From Acidimicrobiales bacterium (GTDB taxonomy: Bacteria > Actinomycetota > Acidimicrobiia > Acidimicrobiales > SZUA-35): a DNA stretch of 64,000 nucleotides. This document shows, piece by piece, positions 12,801 through 18,650 of this stretch. Below the pieces are notes generated by a model. That model saw only the letters and a list, made by a program, of their open reading frames with translations, ran no database searches and had not been told where the DNA came from. Position numbers and translations under genes: made by a program. How positions within the stretch are numbered: position 1 is the stretch's first letter; each line of letters begins with the position of its first letter. Location of the stretch: positions 84,043 to 148,042 of the forward strand of contig JAHDBV010000002.1 of the NCBI GenBank assembly GCA_020630195.1. The letters run 5' to 3'.

Positions 12801-14247
12801 CGCCCTGGAGCGAACCACCACCCTCGTGCTCACCGACACCACGCCGACCCTCGTCGCCGTGGGGCCGACGACCTCGATCGTCGGCCGCACCGACGTCATC
12901 ACGGTGCTCGTCACCGACCCGGGCGACGACCCGGTCACCGGTTACGAGGTCGAGTGGCGCCACACCTCCGCTGACGGCTCGGTCGAGCGGAGTTCCGCAT
13001 CGGGATCCGACGACGGCGACGGACGCTTCTCGGTCTCGCGCACGTGGCCGACCCCGGGCCGCACCGAACTCCTCGTCTGGGTCGTCGACGACGAGGGGCT
13101 CCGCACCGGCCCCACGACGGTGCTCGAGGTCACGATCGCCCCGGAGACCGTCGTCGACGACGGCGAACCCGTCGACGACGCCTACCAGACCCCCGAGGAC
13201 ACCGAACTGGTCGTCGAGGCACCCGGCGTGCTCGCCAACGACGGCGGGACCGGTGACGTCACGCTGGTGGCGGCACCTCCAGTCGGGGACCTCACCCTCG
13301 CCGACGACGGCTCGCTCCGGTACCGACCCTCCCCGAACTGGCACGGCACGACCACCGCCGTCTATCGCCGGGGCGACGGCGCCACCGCCACGATCTCCAT
13401 CACCGTCGCGCCGGTCAACGACCCGGCCACCGTGTCGGCCTCCGGCGCTCCGGAACCGACCGATGCGCTCCGGACACTCCGGATCGACGATGTCGAACCC
13501 GACGGGAGCTATCGACTGACGCTCACCATCGGCGAACTCGATCTCCGTTGGGCCGACATCGCGGGTCTCGACATCGTCGAGCGCGACGGCGAGGTCGAGG
13601 TGACCGGCTCGGGAACGGCCCTCGCCGCCTGGATCGCCTCGCTCGAGACCAGCCACACGTCCGCCGATGCACCCATCGACGTGGCCGTCGAGCTCGTCGA
13701 CCTCGGCACGGACGGCCGGGCGCTGCCGGCCCGTCGTGTCGTCATCGCGCTCGGCGGACGAGCCGAGCCGACGCCCACACCGTCGGAGCTCGTCGATGCC
13801 CTCGTCGATCTCGGAACCGACACCGACGCCGCACCGGACGCCCTCGCCTCGGTCGACGACGACGGTGGCGGTGGCATCACCGCCCCGCCCACGACCCGCC
13901 GACTCGCCATCGCCATCCTCGAGCTCATCTCGAACCCCGCCGTGCCACGGCGCACGCTGGCACTCGGCAGTGGCTGGTTCGTGGGCATCACCTGGTTCAT
14001 CGCCTGGCGACGGCGCCGCCGACCGATCCTGCGCATCACCGGTGCACCCGTCGGGTCCGACGTCGCCGCCACCGTCCGACCCGGGGGAGAGGCGGTCGGC
14101 TTTCTGCTCCGCTGGGACGCCACCGGCCTGGTCGCGACGGGCCGACGGCGGGCACGGGGTCGCTGGATCGAGATCGAGACCCCGGCCGGTCCGGGCTGGG
14201 TTCCCGGCGATCGCGTCGAGATCATGCCGGCCAGCACCACGAGCTGA
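844..14247 (+). CDS. Giant secreted, membrane-anchored multidomain repeat protein (about 4,467 aa)
   Basis: Start chosen at GTG 844, overlapping the upstream stop; ATG 943 is the alternative. The frame is open further upstream, but that part is out of frame with the coding upstream gene. Residues about 34-62 form a signal peptide ending AFA before HC. Then, by approximate residue: calcium-type DxDGDG thrombospondin-3-like repeats (63-129); six FG-GAP blades (158-533); three modules beginning with a CSLREA-like motif (CTLRAAI..EA) and continuing as right-handed beta-helix repeats, each ending in a GDxDTGPN..LNxxVIT segment and an SEFS motif (546-2089); two PKD-like domains (2090-2276); a propeller-like stretch (2277-2533); three more CSLREA/beta-helix modules (2533-3899); a second PKD-like pair (3900-4099); a cadherin-like PEDT..VLANDGG domain (4100-4196); one membrane helix (4372-4391) followed by an RRRRR stop-transfer run and a 70-residue cytosolic tail. 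Likely an adhesin or surface layer protein; ligand unknown. Confidence 0.85.
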   Translation: MTVGLLLADRTTRRSPRTRVGRRRRVGGTRSWVMRGGTAGLTLFLAVILTGALGSRPGAAFAHCADGDGDGVCDVYELGDTDGDGTPDAADTDDDGDGLATVIEGADPDGDGHPTDAVDSDGNGRADYLEWTAASAGAPADRSTSLGSGSGGFGGALADGDGFGTSVAAIGDLDGDGGVDLLVGAPGSDVGGVDAGVVWFISRDASGTVTGEVRLDNTVHPDIDAGDGFGTAVAILGDLDDDGEVAVAIGAPGEDGPGSDSGAVYVLDLSGAGVVSSVEKIDGSDLTIVDAGGLSGGERFGSALDGLGDIDRDGQPDLAVGAPFPGATSAGETWLLALGADGRPLQASRLVAGDLTSVTLANGDRFGSSLASFGDLDGDGVRDLAIGAPGHDDGGGDAGAVVLVELTSTFGRQNDHVLSASVGDLATAPVAGDEFGSALSPTGDLDRDGVADLLVGSSGADDGDPDAGAIVLLSLRTDGAVAETTRFSATTGVTGPITSAGDHFGTAIAFLGHAPDGGPRLVVGSPGDDGGGPDRGSVDRLRLRPTTLRVTSTGDEPDNDPADAHCATASLFPDGTATCTLRAAIQMANDASSTVGWIEFALPTSDPNHEASPLVWTISPASPLPNINRSIVIDGGSQPGQAATGRPVVRLDGAAAGDTRGLAVTSNGSGINQLLVTNWQAAGVVWTGDDGALGRSWLGLDESGSSNGNEFGLFVRGDRLRVTESVMSGNTFEGIFVDTTANSIEVYDTKLGTDATGLAARPNAGEGLEIVGGDGHIVGEPGRGNLISGNTLGGIRATGTSTNVTVQANAIGTAADGTPLPNTNAGVNIQGGTDWLLGGPAAGEGNTIAHNDHDGVKIEGTSQRIAVLGNQIRGNGALGIDLSDGEAFPFINAIDAGDADTGPNDLLNTGVITSAEVTGSTAELDVELDLPAGLYRVEAFTNPGGVNPRGAGDGEVFAGATGISHAGAGAQTFPVTASAVVGDDLTITVTQDFGGGSYGATSEFSAAAQAVPSATLVVNDGGDAADATPGDQACDTGALNPLGQPACTLRAAIQEANASAGAIDTIEFALTVADPARLLTPHEHWSIRPTTALPAVTQSILIDGLSQSGATLGTHVFPAPIDSVLTVELDGRDLVAGAGLRLEATNSHVRGLAVNNFGNGFAGIELAGADGRLEASYVGVGVDGATPESNTVGITVGGERVIVGGRDPGDGNLLAGPTTVQISASNVVFRGNLVGTDRTGTTLLEGLSNAVMLFSGDGIQIGGSLTGDGNLINGGTTHNLWENSTPTNTEIRGNRFGTTLDGLSSIGSSGNVFLNGTDTVLGGAGALEGNVIASTTTASSVIVQPSAVRAVIDGNTIGLGADGTTPVGADGGLLIRGDDTIVGGEGTGIGVGNRIAHTDGPAITVDGALGVSIIGNEISTVGPNATTLGIDLGADGVTPNDVGDGDTGPNDLLNHPVITAVQDLGVNVRVDYSVDLPAGTYLLELFANPSGVGPEGHGPGEILLGNTGITVAAPGTVTGFVNRPGDASQPMSLVVTEDLGGGDYGSTSESSLSRSLPDGTHLVNSTGDTTDVNPGNGFCDTGALNSAGHVECTLRAAIREAEASGHTSIEFDIPTTDTGFVGGTWTIQPTSQLLVTDGLDIDATTQPGYGGLPVVFLDGTNSPAGDGLRLSSTAVAARIAGFAIGNYTGVGANGIEINAADVVIVANHLGVDPSGTTIQPLGDATVQVNGGGDAVIGGTAAADRNVIGGTNGILVSGGVPRTRIIGNLIGVGADGLSDVGGTGSGVRLTGSATDTEIGGTLAGEGNVIGGWDAHGVDLDGAGLSDTSVAGNTIGISADGVTPIGLGGDGVRMFGAMTPVVVRDNVIGNTDRGIAIGTSATGVFVSGNTLGTNTAETIAHPIGRSGISVSNGATSVRIGDIGPNLITNTGLSDPAAAAIEVVGATTDDIAIVNNRIFDNAGLGIDLGGDGATANDPGDGDAGPNFGQNAPEIVSVVVVNPSQVEVTFDLDTTTGNYLVELFDNPGGADPVRGEGEVSVGSTVVSHAGGDIRLTMTVPGDAGSLITATATEYISPSVYGASSEFSEAVAVSAANQDPVATFTQPPDIAEGDGVTLDASSSSDPDGDPLAFTWDLDADGQFDDATGPTPSVTWAQLQALGIDDDGTHPISVRVDDGRGGTVDALRQLTVTDTEPTVTMSGPANPVAGQPAVFIIGVTDPGADTITDWAIDWGDGTRTTGTGSPTTATKTWTGPGTHGITIQVVDEDGTHTDGDLAIPLAAAGQLAIIDPAGGVTIDTAGGFPVSPTDVVPLPDGDWLVADSTGGAVVRFASDGTPLGTVISGVPQVSALALAPDDDVLVGFGTEVRRFDIATGAQVSVLVTGVGEVADLLTGADGTFHLADPVDGLVGRYDVDTGAFAWTSAPVGWEPTALAFAPDGSLAVLQGDTGAITRLDADSGAPLPDLVAPGTPGSDARGLAVQPLGLLVRAVDTADEIRSFDGDTGAPIGLFTSFTGDADPGTPTLRPNRFARVGASPGMIVNTTADDGDLAPGDGVCDTGQLNATGAVACSLRAALEETNANPVVDTISFDIPTADPGHAGGRWTLRPQSAYPDITRGVVLDATTQPGADPAPRVELDGLNAGAGQTGLTVDTGGAGSRLSGLAVVAYGGDGIDIRADGVVITDVSVGLRADGTTTSAVSFDGIRVLGADDVVIGGPAGTGRVLLGAITNGISVLGADDTTIRNTWMGLDRAGAAVTGPLTSGVVVTGDSNRTIIGGPSDDDAVIIASSGSHAISLSGPDVAVTTVERVRLGVLPDDGAGTIGGHAVLANGATDVTVVDVVVGNTVGEGVRFVDVAGGTIRGSLIGVDGTGGAHPIGGAGVRASGATRDVIVGGAGPGLPNAIRNSTTGVVVEDTADGVAVVGNSIAASSALGIDLGNDGVSANDPGDGDTGPNTLLNHPEPVSAVFDGATTLLTFDLDVPAGTYHIDVFANPSGVDAAAGEGEILLAEDRLAHAGAGAERVVLSVPGLPGDRLTLTATASASPGVYAATSEFSADVAVVFPIATVNSTGDTDDLDPDDGLCDTGGTNSAGTTECTLRAALTHANASLDVDTIHFAMPATEPGHAGGVWTLAPAGGLPEVSIPVTIDAGTQAGATPTTVSAPGPVDGRPVVRLDPASPDVTLPVTADDTIVRGLALVGSARVEVGGDRFTLVGSFVGLEPDGVTGSGGFASPLIVRGADAGIGGASPADRNVFGAAGGPLVLEGDGAVVVGNRFGTTAPGTLVIGPDRPAVLVQGTWNRIGGTDPALANVISGGGTGVAIESGVGNAVIGNVITANASGLGIDLTTPGLLDGVSANDPGDADAGANNGLNHPVITSAVASAGTVTVEASLDVTDGDYRIEFFGNPSGSDPSGHGEGEVLLAARTLTVAGGMTATFQIPGAPGDEITATATRINLGEHRSTSEFGPIVVATTAPFVVVNDVGDAADLVPGDGACDTGGLAVDGNPECTLRAALAEAAASTGPTEVRFDLPGAQQGAFGWTIAPGTPLPIVGPGVSVAGSSQSPGETPVIELDLATSGALVLASDVVVEGLAVTGASLEIDGADRVVVRDLDVGFALDGTPRPVTVGLLTRNSTDVDIGVADAPVVVAATAAAVRISGSADDLRLDGLVVPPASAPAVAVDIDAAGGRIDIDGASLFGTDRVVVIDGSVDVGITDSRIGVDDNGDTPVVAAVAIEIDGSGRTVLGGGSVAEEVHLGGHTNSGVQQAAGATGSVALEHVHVTPHPTADAPLAFDIGGDGPDTNDPGDGDTGPNDRLNHPEFTITETDGVLRFDIDLDVPAGTHRVDIHRSDGPGRVASRVLTSTMVTDGTPTNVVLTLPGTPGDRFVATVTRVDGPGERTSEFSVRIPAVRGNRAPDVSALVAGPGSEGADIVLRADATDPDGDALTVRWDLDGDGVHTDAIGLEVVVTWDQLVALGLDDDGTFPVTARIDDGTVALERTTTLVLTDTTPTLVAVGPTTSIVGRTDVITVLVTDPGDDPVTGYEVEWRHTSADGSVERSSASGSDDGDGRFSVSRTWPTPGRTELLVWVVDDEGLRTGPTTVLEVTIAPETVVDDGEPVDDAYQTPEDTELVVEAPGVLANDGGTGDVTLVAAPPVGDLTLADDGSLRYRPSPNWHGTTTAVYRRGDGATATISITVAPVNDPATVSASGAPEPTDALRTLRIDDVEPDGSYRLTLTIGELDLRWADIAGLDIVERDGEVEVTGSGTALAAWIASLETSHTSADAPIDVAVELVDLGTDGRALPARRVVIALGGRAEPTPTPSELVDALVDLGTDTDAAPDALASVDDDGGGGITAPPTTRRLAIAILELISNPAVPRRTLALGSGWFVGITWFIAWRRRRRPILRITGAPVGSDVAATVRPGGEAVGFLLRWDATGLVATGRRRARGRWIEIETPAGPGWVPGDRVEIMPASTTS
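1315..2440 (+). repeat. Six tandem FG-GAP (integrin-alpha-like) blades
   Basis: Within the giant protein, six successive units of about 60-70 codons share the pattern G(D/E)xFG(T/S)(A/S)...GD(L/I)DxDGxxDLxxGAPG. The Asp-rich loop is the calcium site of FG-GAP repeats. The sixth unit is degenerate (GHAPDGGPRLVVGSPGDD). Six blades would be close to the seven of a complete beta-propeller. Confidence 0.8.
2480..12540 (+). repeat. Six CSLREA/beta-helix modules within the giant protein
   Basis: The module-opening Cys codon of the C(T/S)LRAA motif lies near 2578, 3982, 5617, 8533, 10108 and 11341. Each module then has repeated short strands (xVIGGxxxxxGNxIxGN) typical of right-handed beta-helix proteins and ends with a beta-sandwich-like segment (LPAGTYxxELFxNPxG) closing at SEFS. 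Modules 3 and 4 are separated by a PKD pair and a propeller-like stretch, and a second PKD pair follows module 6, so a three-module-plus-PKD block appears to occur twice. Confidence 0.75.
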
Positions 14248-14301
14248 CCGGAGCCCGAGCCCCCTGCCCACCGCCGGTGGCGCCGCCCGTGGCCAACTGC
14301 G

Positions 14302-14307
14302 TAGCGT
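14302..14307 (+). promoter_or_regulatory. -10-like box of a probably leaderless transcript (acyl-CoA synthetase)
   Basis: TAGCGT ends six bases before the GTG start at 14314 and no Shine-Dalgarno sequence is present. This is the spacing expected if transcription begins at the start codon, as in actinobacterial TANNNT leaderless promoters. No good -35 is visible. Confidence 0.5.
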
Positions 14308-14313
14308 GCGAGC

Positions 14314-15927
14314 GTGCCTTCCTGGAACCTCGCGGACCTGTTCGAACAGACGGCGGGAGCCGTGCCCGATCGGATCGCCGCGCGCTGGCCCGGGGGCCAG
14401 CGCTCCTACGGCGATCTCGCGGCCCGATCCCGCGCCGTCGGCGCGGGGATCTCGTCGAGCGATCTGCCCGGTCGGGCGGCCCGGCCCGGGGAGCACGTGG
14501 CGATCCTCGCCTGGAACCGCATCGAATGGCTCGAAGCCATGCTCGGCTGCTTCGCCGCCCGGCTCGCCCCGATCAACGTGAACTACCGCTACGTCGACAC
14601 CGAGGTCCGATACCTGCTCGACAACAGCGACGCCGTGTCGATCGTCGTCGAGCCGGAGTTCCTCGACATGGTCCGGCGCCTGCGCCCGTCGTTGCCGCTC
14701 CTCGGCCGGGTGATCGTCCTGGGTGACGACCACGACGGCCCCGTGACCACGGCCCTCGATGCGGACGCCGGCGAAGTGGCGTGGTCGAGTGTGCTCGCCG
14801 CCGACGGCGATGCTCTCGGTCCCCGCACCCCCGACGACCCCTACGTGCTCTACACCGGCGGCACCACCGGCATGCCGAAGGGTGTGATGTGGCGCTCCGA
14901 GGACATCTGGCTCGGCGCCATCAGCGGCGGTCGTGCTCCCGAGCGGCCGGAGCTCGTGCTCGACATGCTCTCCGAGGCCGGGCCGTGGCTCGTGACCTCG
15001 CCCTTCATGCACGGCAACGGTCAGTGGAACTCGATCCGACCGCTCATCGAGGGTTCCGGCGTGTCGTTGTGGACCCGACGTGGCTTCGATGCGGACGGTG
15101 TGATCGACCAGGCCGAGGCCGACGGCGCCTGGCTGATCGTCCTCGTCGGCGACGGCATGGCTCGCCCCTTCGCGGATGCGCTCGCCGCCCGGGTCGCCGC
15201 CGGCGACCCGCCCGACCTGTCGGCGGTCGGAGCCCTCGCCTCCGGCGGCGCCATCCTGTCTCCCGTCGTGAAGGCCCAACTCGCGGAGTTGTTGCCCCAC
15301 GTCCGCATCGTCGACGGGTTCGGTGCGTCGGAGTCGGGTGGCAACGGCGCCCTGATCGGTCCCTCGGCGGACGGGGCACCCCGGTTCATGATGAATGCCG
15401 ACACGATGGTGCTCGACGACGACCTCATGCCGACCACGCCGGGTGATGGCGTGATGGGGCGGCTGGGTCGCACGGGCAACATCCCGCTCGGTTACTACAA
15501 GGACCCGGAGAAGACCGCCGCCACGTTCCCGACCGGTCCCGATGGTCGGCGCTGGGCGATTCCCGGTGACGCCGCCCGGTGGGAGGCCGACGGGACCATC
15601 GCCGTGTTCGGCCGGGGCTCGAACTGCATCAACACCGGCGGCGAGAAGGTCTTCCCCGAAGAAGTCGAGGCCGTCGTGAAGTCGCACCCCGAGGTGGAGA
15701 ACGCGTTCGTGTTGGGCCGTGCCGACGACCGTTTCGGTCAACGGGTGGCGGCGGTCATCGCTCGACGTCCCGGCTCGACCGTCGAACTCGAGGAGATCCG
15801 GACCTTCTGTCGTGATCGCCTCGCCGGCTACAAGCTGCCGAGGGAGGCCGTGTTCGTGCCCGAGCTCCAGTTCACCGGGCCCGGCAAGCCCGACTACGCC
15901 TGGGCTCGAAGCCGCTTCGACGACTGA
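14314..15927 (+). CDS. Acyl-CoA synthetase (AMP-forming, FadD-like)
   Basis: Activates a carboxylic acid to its CoA thioester through an acyl-adenylate. The 537-residue length suits the ANL superfamily. The phosphate-binding loop YTGGTTGMPKG is near residue 180, the adenylate motif DGFGASE near 330, and the C-terminal hinge region reads FGRGSNCINTGGEKVFPEE. The catalytic Lys of the final motif is kept (TGPGKPDY). It starts with GTG and has a TAGCGT box six bases upstream. It follows the giant gene by 66 bp and converges on a methyltransferase gene 14 bp downstream. The substrate (fatty acid, aromatic or methylthiopropionate) cannot be told from sequence alone. Confidence 0.88.
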   Translation: MPSWNLADLFEQTAGAVPDRIAARWPGGQRSYGDLAARSRAVGAGISSSDLPGRAARPGEHVAILAWNRIEWLEAMLGCFAARLAPINVNYRYVDTEVRYLLDNSDAVSIVVEPEFLDMVRRLRPSLPLLGRVIVLGDDHDGPVTTALDADAGEVAWSSVLAADGDALGPRTPDDPYVLYTGGTTGMPKGVMWRSEDIWLGAISGGRAPERPELVLDMLSEAGPWLVTSPFMHGNGQWNSIRPLIEGSGVSLWTRRGFDADGVIDQAEADGAWLIVLVGDGMARPFADALAARVAAGDPPDLSAVGALASGGAILSPVVKAQLAELLPHVRIVDGFGASESGGNGALIGPSADGAPRFMMNADTMVLDDDLMPTTPGDGVMGRLGRTGNIPLGYYKDPEKTAATFPTGPDGRRWAIPGDAARWEADGTIAVFGRGSNCINTGGEKVFPEEVEAVVKSHPEVENAFVLGRADDRFGQRVAAVIARRPGSTVELEEIRTFCRDRLAGYKLPREAVFVPELQFTGPGKPDYAWARSRFDD

Positions 15928-15941
15928 CGCGGCCGGCTCGG

Positions 15942-16565
15942 TCAGGACGCCGAGACGACGACCTCGATCACCCGGATGTCGTCGGCGTACTCGGGGTGCC
16001 CCGGGAGGTACGGCAGCGGCTCGCCGACATCGATCGTCATCCCGTCGGCGCGGAGTCGCCCGACGACCTCGTCCATGGATCGTGTCTCCCACAGATCGGT
16101 GCGCTGCGAGATCACGACGGGGCCGCGTGTGACCCGGGCGAGCTCCCGCAGTGACGCCTCGGGGTCGGGCAGATACGTGAACACACCGGCCGACATGGCG
16201 GCATCGACCGCGTCGTCGGTGAGGGGGAGTGGTGCGGTGAGGTCGACCACGGCGAGGTCGGCGTAGATCCCGCGGGCCGATGCCAGTTCGAGCGATGCGG
16301 GGCTCACGTCGATCCCGACGAGCGACTCGAACCCGGCGCCGCGGAGGGCCTCGCCGGACAGCCCGGTGCCGCAGCCCGCGTCGAGGACCGTGACGCCGCC
16401 GGGTTGGCACCGTCGGGCGAGTGTCGCGGCGAGACGTTCGGGGACCGCGTACCCCCACGACCGGACATCGTCGTCGTAGGAGGACGACCAGTCGTCGTAG
16501 ATCCCGACGAGCTCCGAGGTGGGCGTGGCGAACGCCTGACTGAGGTCCTGCGGATCTCGGCTCAT
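15942..16565 (-). CDS. SAM-dependent class I methyltransferase
   Basis: About 207 residues from the ATG at 16565. Motif I VLDAGCGTGLSGE lies near residue 62, followed by GIDVSP (motif II acidic loop) and a VVDLTAPLPL..AVDAAMSAGVFTYL motif IV region, the pattern of Methyltransf_11/25 proteins. The longer open frame upstream has poor, arginine- and proline-rich content. A tiny ORF upstream ends in an ATGA overlap with this start, which supports it. The methyl acceptor is unknown. It converges on the acyl-CoA synthetase gene. Confidence 0.85.
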   Translation of the reverse strand: MSRDPQDLSQAFATPTSELVGIYDDWSSSYDDDVRSWGYAVPERLAATLARRCQPGGVTVLDAGCGTGLSGEALRGAGFESLVGIDVSPASLELASARGIYADLAVVDLTAPLPLTDDAVDAAMSAGVFTYLPDPEASLRELARVTRGPVVISQRTDLWETRSMDEVVGRLRADGMTIDVGEPLPYLPGHPEYADDIRVIEVVVSAS

Positions 16566-16681
16566 CGGGTCTCCCGGCGTTCGACGACGTCGGGGAGTCT
16601 CACCCGCCGCAGGGGAACCCGCAAGCGCCGGGGAGCGGATGGTGCGCCCGAGAGATCGGTGACCTGGAGGGGGATGGTCAC
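16562..16681 (-). CDS. Possible 39-aa ORF coupled to the methyltransferase
   Basis: Starts with GTG after a GAGGG sequence and ends in an ATGA overlap with the methyltransferase start. The translation (MTIPLQVTDLSGAP..., ending in an Arg-rich tail) resembles no family I recognise. It may be an independent small gene or the second half of the 44-aa ORF upstream joined by a frameshift. It could also be non-coding. Confidence 0.3.
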   Translation of the reverse strand: MTIPLQVTDLSGAPSAPRRLRVPLRRVRLPDVVERRETR

Positions 16682-16701
16682 CGAGCCCTCGGGCGGCGGG
16701 A

Positions 16702-16836
16702 TCAGCGCCGGGCGGACACCCGGCGGAGAAGGAGATCGGTGACGGCACCGCTCTGGAACCCGGGACCGATGGCCAGCCGGAGCTGCGCCTGGTCGAGCTG
16801 CGGACCGTGCTGCGTGTGCGGGGTGGTGGGGGTCAT
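16702..16836 (-). CDS. Possible 44-aa ORF upstream of the methyltransferase
   Basis: ATG at 16836, stop at 16702. Codons are almost all G/C-ending like those of neighbouring genes, and the translation (MTPTTPHTQHGPQLDQAQLR..., then a hydrophobic GAVTDLLLRRV end) looks protein-like. A perfect seven-base stem (arms at 16706-16712 and 16719-16725) lies just inside its 3' end. It is 20 bp from the next small ORF and in the same direction as the methyltransferase. The whole gap 16566-16906 otherwise holds only the promoter region of the divergent LysR gene. No homologue is recognised. Confidence 0.4.
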   Translation of the reverse strand: MTPTTPHTQHGPQLDQAQLRLAIGPGFQSGAVTDLLLRRVSARR

Positions 16837-16892
16837 GTCCGCAGTGTCCTCCTCGGGAATCCATGATGCAAGAGACACGTGCTTGTGCTTTT

Positions 16893-16909
16893 CATGACGC
16901 TCCGTCATG
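16893..16909. promoter_or_regulatory. Inverted repeat CATGACG-CTC-CGTCATG, candidate LysR autoregulatory operator
   Basis: Two perfect seven-base arms separated by three bases sit immediately upstream of the preferred LysR start at 16919 and overlap a -10-like CATGCT (16906-16911). The arrangement fits an operator that blocks its own promoter. The same CATGAC half-site recurs upstream of two other genes in this window. Confidence 0.45.
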
Positions 16910-16918
16910 CTGTCGGGC

Positions 16919-17887
16919 ATGCTCGACGACGACGATCAGAGCCCGTCCACGACCGCACCGGTCAACCCGGCACCGGAGCTCCAACTCGACGTCGAGTCGC
17001 TGCGCACGCTGCTCGCGGTGCTCGATCACGGGGGCCCGACGCGGGCCGCCGAGCACCTCGGTCTGTCGCAGTCGGCCGTGAGCTGGAAGATCAAGCGGCT
17101 CGAGGCCAAGGTGGGGGAGAGCCTCCTGATCCGGGACGGCCACACCCTCGTCCCGACACGGGCCGGACGGGCGCTCCTCGAGGACGCCCGGGCGATCGTG
17201 ACGTTGCACGATCGTGCCGTCGGCCGACTCACCGCCTCGGAGCTGAAGGGCACCGTCCACCTCGGTTCCAACGAGGAGGTCGCCGCATCCAACATGGCGG
17301 CGCTGCTCGGCCGCTTCTCCCGCACCCATCCCGACGTCCAGATCGAGTTCCACGTCGGCAACTCACGCGACCTGTCCGATCGGGTGGATCGGGGCGATCT
17401 CGATGTGGCGGTGATCCAGGTCGACGACGGGGCGCTGCGCTCGACCGACCGCGTGCTGTGGACCGACGAGCTGCGCTGGATCACCTACATCGACTGTCCC
17501 TTCGACGAGGGCGACGTCCCCCTCATCACGTTCGGTCGGCGCTGCGTGTATCGGCCCCTGTCCGAGCCGCTGCTCGCAGCCGCCGGCATCGACCACCACA
17601 TCGCCTTCTCCGGGCCGTCCTCCATCGGGGTGCACGCGGCCGTCGCCGCGGGACTCGGCGTGGCCGTGCTGTCGTCACGCTTCCTCGGCCACGACAACGT
17701 CGTCGAGTGGCCGAGGGCCGACGAGGTCGGACCGTTGCCCGACGTCCACCAGGTCGCCCGAGGGGTGCCCGGCGAGACGTCGGTGCTCATGGACGCCTTG
17801 ATGGAGGCCATCGAGGCCGAACTCCGCGAGCCGGTGTTCGGCCACGGCGTTCCGCTGCCGAACCCGGTGATCAGCAGCGCGGTGTGA
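16919..17887 (+). CDS. LysR-family transcriptional regulator
   Basis: The N-terminal winged helix-turn-helix (about residues 23-82) contains the typical AAEHLGLSQSAVSWKIKRLE recognition region, followed by a LysR substrate-binding domain with the GSNEEVAASN and VAVIQVDDGALR segments. ATG 16919 is preferred because CATGCT lies seven bases upstream and no ribosome site is present; ATG 16907 would add four residues. It is a clear paralogue of the LysR gene at 32219-33097: both have SQSAVSWK(I/M)KRLE and L(I/V)TFGRRC(V/L)YRPL. It overlaps the convergent PhnD-like gene by 17 bp. Its effector is unknown. Confidence 0.88.
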   Translation: MLDDDDQSPSTTAPVNPAPELQLDVESLRTLLAVLDHGGPTRAAEHLGLSQSAVSWKIKRLEAKVGESLLIRDGHTLVPTRAGRALLEDARAIVTLHDRAVGRLTASELKGTVHLGSNEEVAASNMAALLGRFSRTHPDVQIEFHVGNSRDLSDRVDRGDLDVAVIQVDDGALRSTDRVLWTDELRWITYIDCPFDEGDVPLITFGRRCVYRPLSEPLLAAAGIDHHIAFSGPSSIGVHAAVAAGLGVAVLSSRFLGHDNVVEWPRADEVGPLPDVHQVARGVPGETSVLMDALMEAIEAELREPVFGHGVPLPNPVISSAV

Positions 17888-18644
17888 GGTCGTCCTCGGT
17901 CAGCATCCGCGCCACCGGATCACAGTGGCGCTCGTCGACCGCGACCAGCGCCCGGAGCCCCGCATCGTCCAGCAGTGCTCGGAGCACCGGGTCGGGCTCG
18001 GCCGTGAGGACCTCACGGATCGCCGCGATCCGCTCGGGGTCGAGTCCGGGTCGGGCGATGAGCGGTTGGGTGGGCCAGGGGCCGAGGCGATCGACGACGG
18101 TCAGCTGGTCGTTGAGCGTCGGGTCCCGACGCACGCGGTTGGACCACACGATCGAGTCGATGACGGCACCGTCGAGTTCACCTCGCCGGACCGCCGCCAG
18201 GGAGCGGGCGTGGCTGCCGGTGAGCTCCAGGTGGGCGAAGGTGTCCGGGTCCTCCCCGAGCTCGGTCACGGCGATCCGGTAGGAGTGGCATCCCGAGAGT
18301 GAGGCGGCGTCGTTGCCCCCGACCCGGCAACCGGCCAGATCGCGTAGCGAGCGCGCCGTCGAGCCGGCCGGCACCACCACGACCCCGTGGTATTCGGGCC
18401 GTTCCTCGCCCTCGGGCGCCCATGCCACCCCGACCTGTGAGGCCGCCACACCGTGCCGGCGCAGCTGAAGAAACGAGGTCGAACAGACCCAGGCGACATC
18501 GGCTCGACCGGCGGTCAGTGGATGGTCACCGGGGTCGGGGCCCGACCCACCGGTGCCGACCACGACCTCCGCACCGATCCGGCGCCCCAGCTCTTCGAAC
18601 AGCGCCAGCGGGTACGCCGGGGCCAGGTAGGTCCAGAGCTGCAC
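17871..18644 (-). CDS. PhnD/SsuA-like periplasmic-binding-type protein without signal peptide
   Basis: The 257-residue protein matches the PhnD-like type 2 binding-protein fold: an ADVAWVCSTSF strand, the VPAGSTARSLRDLAGCRVGG hinge region and a GELDGAVIDSIVW segment. Such proteins normally deliver phosphonate, sulfonate or similar anions to an ABC transporter. Here the protein begins directly at the first strand (MQLWTYLAPAYP), with no signal peptide or lipobox, and no permease or ATPase gene is nearby. It may therefore be a cytosolic ligand-binding protein. The GTG start at 18644 has TAGGTT six bases upstream. Confidence 0.7.
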   Translation of the reverse strand: MQLWTYLAPAYPLALFEELGRRIGAEVVVGTGGSGPDPGDHPLTAGRADVAWVCSTSFLQLRRHGVAASQVGVAWAPEGEERPEYHGVVVVPAGSTARSLRDLAGCRVGGNDAASLSGCHSYRIAVTELGEDPDTFAHLELTGSHARSLAAVRRGELDGAVIDSIVWSNRVRRDPTLNDQLTVVDRLGPWPTQPLIARPGLDPERIAAIREVLTAEPDPVLRALLDDAGLRALVAVDERHCDPVARMLTEDDLTPRC

Positions 18645-18650
18645 GGCGGG

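Noticed and set aside
10516..16458. A 1,980-codon minus-strand open frame across the giant gene, the acyl-CoA synthetase and the methyltransferase
   Set aside because: It runs opposite two well-recognised genes and its sequence shows no family motifs; length comes from lack of stops in GC-rich DNA.
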